From NCBI GenBank assembly GCA_005223045.1, contig NJBM01000005.1, forward strand, positions 1 to 64,000: DNA of 64,000 bases. Direction: 5' to 3'. Positions 60,893 to 64,000 of the stretch are shown in pieces. A program made the position numbers and the translations under genes. The notes beneath the pieces are model-generated. The model saw nothing but the letters and a program-made list of their open reading frames with translations, did not search any database and was not told where the DNA came from. How positions within the stretch are numbered: position 1 is the stretch's first letter; each line of letters starts with the position of its first letter. Source of the stretch: Planctomycetes bacterium B3_Pla. Lineage in GTDB: Bacteria; Planctomycetota; Phycisphaerae; Sedimentisphaerales; Anaerobacaceae.

Positions 60893-61715
60893 TAAACGCC
60901 GTTCTCCGTTTCCGTTGCCCTTATTGCGTTTCTGGACGCTCCGCATTCTGCCGGCGTGGTGCTTGATTGCATTTATGATATTCCTTTTTCAAATAGCTAT
61001 CTGCGGCGTTGTGCATGACAACGAGCGTGTCAAGGCCTTACTTCAATATGTTGAGATGCTTCCTGATTTTATAAAAGCCTTCATGGGCGGAGAGATTCTG
61101 GAAGTTGGAAACATTGCCGGACTGATCGCAATCGGTTATCAAGATCCCTTCGTCCTGCTCTTGTACATGCTTTATGCTGTTGGTGTCCCAACCGCTCTGC
61201 TTGCCGGCGAAGTCCAGAGAGGAACCATGGAACTGATACTGAGCCGGCAGACCACAAAAACGCAGATCTACATCTGCGCGGGACTAATCACCATCGTCGG
61301 CATGTATGCACTCGTCCTGATAATGTTCACCGGAACAGTCGTCGCGACCAGACTGTATGACTTCTATCAAGAGGTGCCGCTATACTCCTTTTTCAAAATA
61401 GCGATCGTTGGTGGAATGCTCGCCAGCGCCGTCGGGGGGATCGCGCTTCTGGCCGCAGCTTGTTTCCGGCGCGGCCTTGCCGTGTCGCTGACGGTCGGGT
61501 ATCTGGTCGTGAACTATTTTATCTCGATTATCGCCGATTGGTGGCCGCGAATGAAATGGATGGAACCAGCGACCATTTTCAATTACGTTGACGGCCCCGC
61601 CATGTTCGAAAAACCCGGCTGGCCCATCGGTGATATGTGTGTTCTGATCTCATTGCTCATAGTCTCCACCGTGGCCGGCGGCATAATCTGGTCCCGCCGC
61701 GATTTGCCGTTGTGA
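60885..61715 (+). CDS. ABC-2 type exporter permease
   Basis: The 276-residue protein has six membrane helices, including FLFQIAICGVV near the start, YQDPFVLLLYMLYAVGVPTALLAGEVQRGTMELILS in the middle and VLISLLIVSTVAGGII at the end. It is the membrane partner of the preceding ATPase (overlapping genes). The ATG at 60885 is preferred over an upstream start that would overlap much more of the ATPase gene. Confidence 0.88.
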   Translation: MNSKRRSPFPLPLLRFWTLRILPAWCLIAFMIFLFQIAICGVVHDNERVKALLQYVEMLPDFIKAFMGGEILEVGNIAGLIAIGYQDPFVLLLYMLYAVGVPTALLAGEVQRGTMELILSRQTTKTQIYICAGLITIVGMYALVLIMFTGTVVATRLYDFYQEVPLYSFFKIAIVGGMLASAVGGIALLAAACFRRGLAVSLTVGYLVVNYFISIIADWWPRMKWMEPATIFNYVDGPAMFEKPGWPIGDMCVLISLLIVSTVAGGIIWSRRDLPL

Positions 61716-61725
61716 AATGGTATAT

Positions 61726-62607
61726 ATGGAAAAACAACAAAGGGCATACATCTTTGCTTTTGTTGCGGTTCTGTTTTGGTCAACTTCTGCTTCGGCCTTT
61801 AAGATATGCCTGTCGCCGGAACGTCTTAACGTGCCGATCCTGCCTCTCCTGTTCGGCGCCTCGCTTGTCTCGAGCGCTGCTTTGTTTCTTCATTTGTTAC
61901 TGTCAGGCAAAATAGCTCTGCTCAAAGCCCTTTCAAAAGACGATCTCACACGTTCGGCATTTCTTGGTTTCCTGAGCCCTTTTCTTTACTATATTGTTCT
62001 TTTCAAAGCGTACTCGATTCTACCCGCCCAGGAGGCCCAGCCGCTCAATTTTGTCTGGCCGCTTACGCTTGTTTTGCTGTCGGTCCCAATACTAAAGCAC
62101 AAAATCAAACGAAGGGACATCCTGGCTATATTGATCAGCTTCTCCGGAGTTCTGGCCATCTCAACGAAGGGACATATTTTGAGCTTCAGACTCACCGATC
62201 CGCTCGGCGTCGCGCTGGCTACAGGCAGCTCAATCCCCTGGGCGCTGTACTGGATCTACAACGTCAAAGACAAACGAGATGAGGTCCTCGGTCTGTTCCT
62301 GAACTTCACGTGCGCATCGGTTTACGTTTTTGTGCTGATGTTGGTGACCGGCGAACTCAAAACTCCAGGTTTGAAGGGCGCTCTCGGCGTGACTTATGTC
62401 GGCATTTTCGAGATGGGAATTACGTTCTTGATCTGGCTCAAAGCCCTGAAGCTCTCCAAAACAACCGCTAACGTCGCCGGCCTTATCTACCTGGTTCCCT
62501 TTCTTTCGTTGGTAGTGATATACTTTGTGCTTGGCGAAACAATACTCCCTTCGACTATCATCGGAGCCGTCTTTATCGTCGGCGGCATCATTTTACAGAG
62601 ACTCTGA
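61726..62607 (+). CDS. EamA-family (DMT) transporter
   Basis: The 293-residue protein has ten membrane helices arranged as two EamA repeats (about 8-135 and 150-290), with the family's AFVAVLFWSTSASAFKI start and NVAGLIYLVPFLSLVVIYFVLGE in helix 9. Such proteins move small metabolites, often amino acids. ATG 61717 is also possible. The gene follows the ABC permease by ten bases. Confidence 0.85.
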   Translation: MEKQQRAYIFAFVAVLFWSTSASAFKICLSPERLNVPILPLLFGASLVSSAALFLHLLLSGKIALLKALSKDDLTRSAFLGFLSPFLYYIVLFKAYSILPAQEAQPLNFVWPLTLVLLSVPILKHKIKRRDILAILISFSGVLAISTKGHILSFRLTDPLGVALATGSSIPWALYWIYNVKDKRDEVLGLFLNFTCASVYVFVLMLVTGELKTPGLKGALGVTYVGIFEMGITFLIWLKALKLSKTTANVAGLIYLVPFLSLVVIYFVLGETILPSTIIGAVFIVGGIILQRL

Positions 62608-62640
62608 ACATCGGCCGAATGTTTCTCATGGCTAAAACTA

Positions 62641-62669
62641 TTGGAGTTGAACAGCTTTTTTGGTATGAT
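62641..62669 (+). promoter_or_regulatory. Promoter of the methyltransferase-propeller gene
   Basis: TTGGAG (62641-62646), a 17-base spacer and TATGAT (62664-62669). The leader to the ATG at 62739 is about 60 bases and has a GAAGGAG ribosome site. Confidence 0.45.
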
Positions 62670-62738
62670 GCAAAACCGATATGCACTCTGATTTTATTTG
62701 AGGCATATATTGAAAACTACTTGTCGAAGGAGATTGTC

Positions 62739-64000
62739 ATGCGAAACCATCAAACAAAGAACATTCGGATTATTGTAATCATTATTTCAGCATTGACTTT
62801 GCTTGTCACTCCCGGCCGGGCGGACACGCAGCAAGCCAGGCAGATACTGGATGCTACAGGTATCAGGGGCGGCCTGATAGTCCACATAGGTTGCGGAGAC
62901 GGAAAATTGACCTCAGCGCTGCGGGCCAATGACAGCTACGTCGTCCACGGGCTTGATAGTAAGGCGGAAAACATCACCGCTGCCCGCAGGCACATCAAAT
63001 CGCTCGGTCAATACGGCAACGTTTCCGTAGATCTATGCTCCAGCGACCGGCTGCCCTACATCGACAACTCGGTCAACCTCGTCGTCTCCGAGGGCACCAG
63101 CGGCGTGTCGAAATCCGAAGTAATGCGCGTCTTAGTGCCTAACGGCGTGGCCTATCTCAAGTCGGATGGCCGCTGGACGAAAATTGAGAAGCCTCGCCCA
63201 AAGGAGATTGACGAGTGGACGCACTACCTGCACGATCCCAGCAACAACGCCGTCGCCCACGACAGCGTCATCGAGCCGCCAAGCCGATACCAGTGGTTGG
63301 CCGGGCCGCGTTACTCACGGCAGCACGATCACATGTCGAGTGTCAGTGCGGTCGTCTCGGCAAACGGAAGGCTATTCTACGTCTTCGACGAAGCACCCCG
63401 GGCATCCATTCTAATACCACCCAAGTGGCGGCTGATTGCACGCGACGCGTTCAACGGTAAGCTGCTCTGGAAACGGAATATCGAGCTATGGCATCAGCAC
63501 CTGTGGCGGCTCAAGAGCGGCCCCCAGCTATTGGCTCGCCGGCTGGTGGCGAAAGGCGACCGGGTGTATGTAACCCTCGGCATCGATGCGCCGCTGTCGG
63601 TTCTGGATGCAGCCACGGGCAAGACAATCCGAACATACGACGGCACGAAGGTAACCGAGGAGATTCTCTGTCCCGACGGCGTGCTGCTGCTGTCGGTCGC
63701 CGGCGAAGATCAGCCCCTGCGGAGCGATCCGAAAAAACGCTACGCCACATTGACCGACATGAACAACGACGTTACGAATCCGCTTTGGACACAGGCGCCT
63801 CGAACTATCATGGCGATTGATCCGGATTCCGGCCGGGTGTTGTGGCAGAAAAAATCAGGACTGGTCTCGCTATCACTTGCTGCCGACGATAAGCGTGTCC
63901 TCTTCCATGACGGTATGAAAATCCGCTGCCTCGACCGCAGCACCGGCCGGCCCCTGTGGGCGTCGGAGCCGCTTCCAAAGAAAGAAGGCATGCGAAGTTC
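62739..64000 (+). CDS. Secreted methyltransferase-like domain fused to PQQ-like propeller (5' part)
   Basis: The frame runs off the window after 420 codons. It begins with a signal peptide (MRNHQTKNIRIIVIIISALT, cleavage near GRAD at about 30). A class I methyltransferase-like domain follows (about 32-140): motif I is VHIGCGDGKLT and a later strand NLVVSEG. From about 155 it becomes a PQQ-like propeller (EWTHYLHDPSNNAVAHDS, ARDAFNGKLLWKR, VLDAATGKTIRTY, AIDPDSGRVLWQK). An exported SAM-type domain is unexpected because SAM is cytoplasmic, so the domain may bind another ligand. Confidence 0.8.
   Translation, partial: MRNHQTKNIRIIVIIISALTLLVTPGRADTQQARQILDATGIRGGLIVHIGCGDGKLTSALRANDSYVVHGLDSKAENITAARRHIKSLGQYGNVSVDLCSSDRLPYIDNSVNLVVSEGTSGVSKSEVMRVLVPNGVAYLKSDGRWTKIEKPRPKEIDEWTHYLHDPSNNAVAHDSVIEPPSRYQWLAGPRYSRQHDHMSSVSAVVSANGRLFYVFDEAPRASILIPPKWRLIARDAFNGKLLWKRNIELWHQHLWRLKSGPQLLARRLVAKGDRVYVTLGIDAPLSVLDAATGKTIRTYDGTKVTEEILCPDGVLLLSVAGEDQPLRSDPKKRYATLTDMNNDVTNPLWTQAPRTIMAIDPDSGRVLWQKKSGLVSLSLAADDKRVLFHDGMKIRCLDRSTGRPLWASEPLPKKEGMRS

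Overview
The window most likely comes from a member of the Planctomycetota, probably class Phycisphaerae. No rRNA or other taxonomic marker is present, so this rests on protein style. Many proteins are secreted PQQ-like beta-propellers. ECF sigma factors are paired with membrane proteins carrying an IWRTIMKSK-type segment before the transmembrane helix. The window also has several GspE/GspF/PilT-type genes, a complete Tad locus, and moderately high G+C. I saw no tRNA, rRNA, CRISPR array, prophage or intact insertion sequence.

Layout. (1) 1-2996: the start of a small conserved hypothetical gene, a repeat-rich spacer with a 22-bp inverted repeat, a small membrane ORF, and a two-gene unit of a squalene-cyclase-fold protein with a Tat-exported DUF362 protein. 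(2) 2974-15697: a Tad/Flp pilus locus. A TadG-like gene reads left, followed by the C-terminal remnant of a lost paralogue. flp, tadV, tadE, cpaB, cpaC, cpaE, cpaF, tadB, tadC, a lipoprotein and a TPR lipoprotein read right. (3) 15775-21236: a leftward arsenic/metal resistance operon under an ArsR repressor, with a clear promoter and operator: a Cys-rich small protein, a P1B ATPase, a thioredoxin-like membrane protein with Cys clusters, CcdA and ACR3. (4) 21562-40405: a leftward run of 14 genes joining an extracytoplasmic iron-sulfur/redox module to cytoplasmic flavin/NADH components, four PQQ-like propellers, an NHL-type propeller, an ABC exporter pair and a glycosyltransferase.

(5) 40494-46996: a leftward operon with a GspE ATPase followed by a modified copy of grpE-dnaK-dnaJ. 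The GrpE-like protein is membrane-anchored, the Hsp70 lacks its lid, and in the dnaJ position stands a membrane-anchored TerB protein ending in a J-like domain without HPD. This is my best candidate for an undescribed system. (6) 47184-56834: an ECF sigma/anti-sigma pair diverging from a type II secretion/type IV pilus-like locus (GspE, two paralogous secreted proteins, two GspF-like proteins, three pseudopilins, PilT). One secreted protein is a chimera with the GspF N-terminus and records a tandem duplication. (7) 57042-64000: another ECF sigma pair, a DUF4185-like propeller protein, an ABC-2 exporter, an EamA transporter, and the start of a secreted protein fusing a methyltransferase-like domain to a PQQ-like propeller.

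How the parts fit. Regions 2, 5 and 6 hold three separate sets of pilus/secretion ATPases, so surface appendages and secretion are a major theme. The grpE-dnaK-TerB/J operon is led by a secretion ATPase, which suggests membrane-localised chaperoning linked to secretion (inference). Region 4 looks like a path for electrons between the cytoplasmic NADH pool and Tat-exported ferredoxins, with the propellers and exporter acting outside the cytoplasm (inference). Region 3 is a self-contained thiol-based metal defence.
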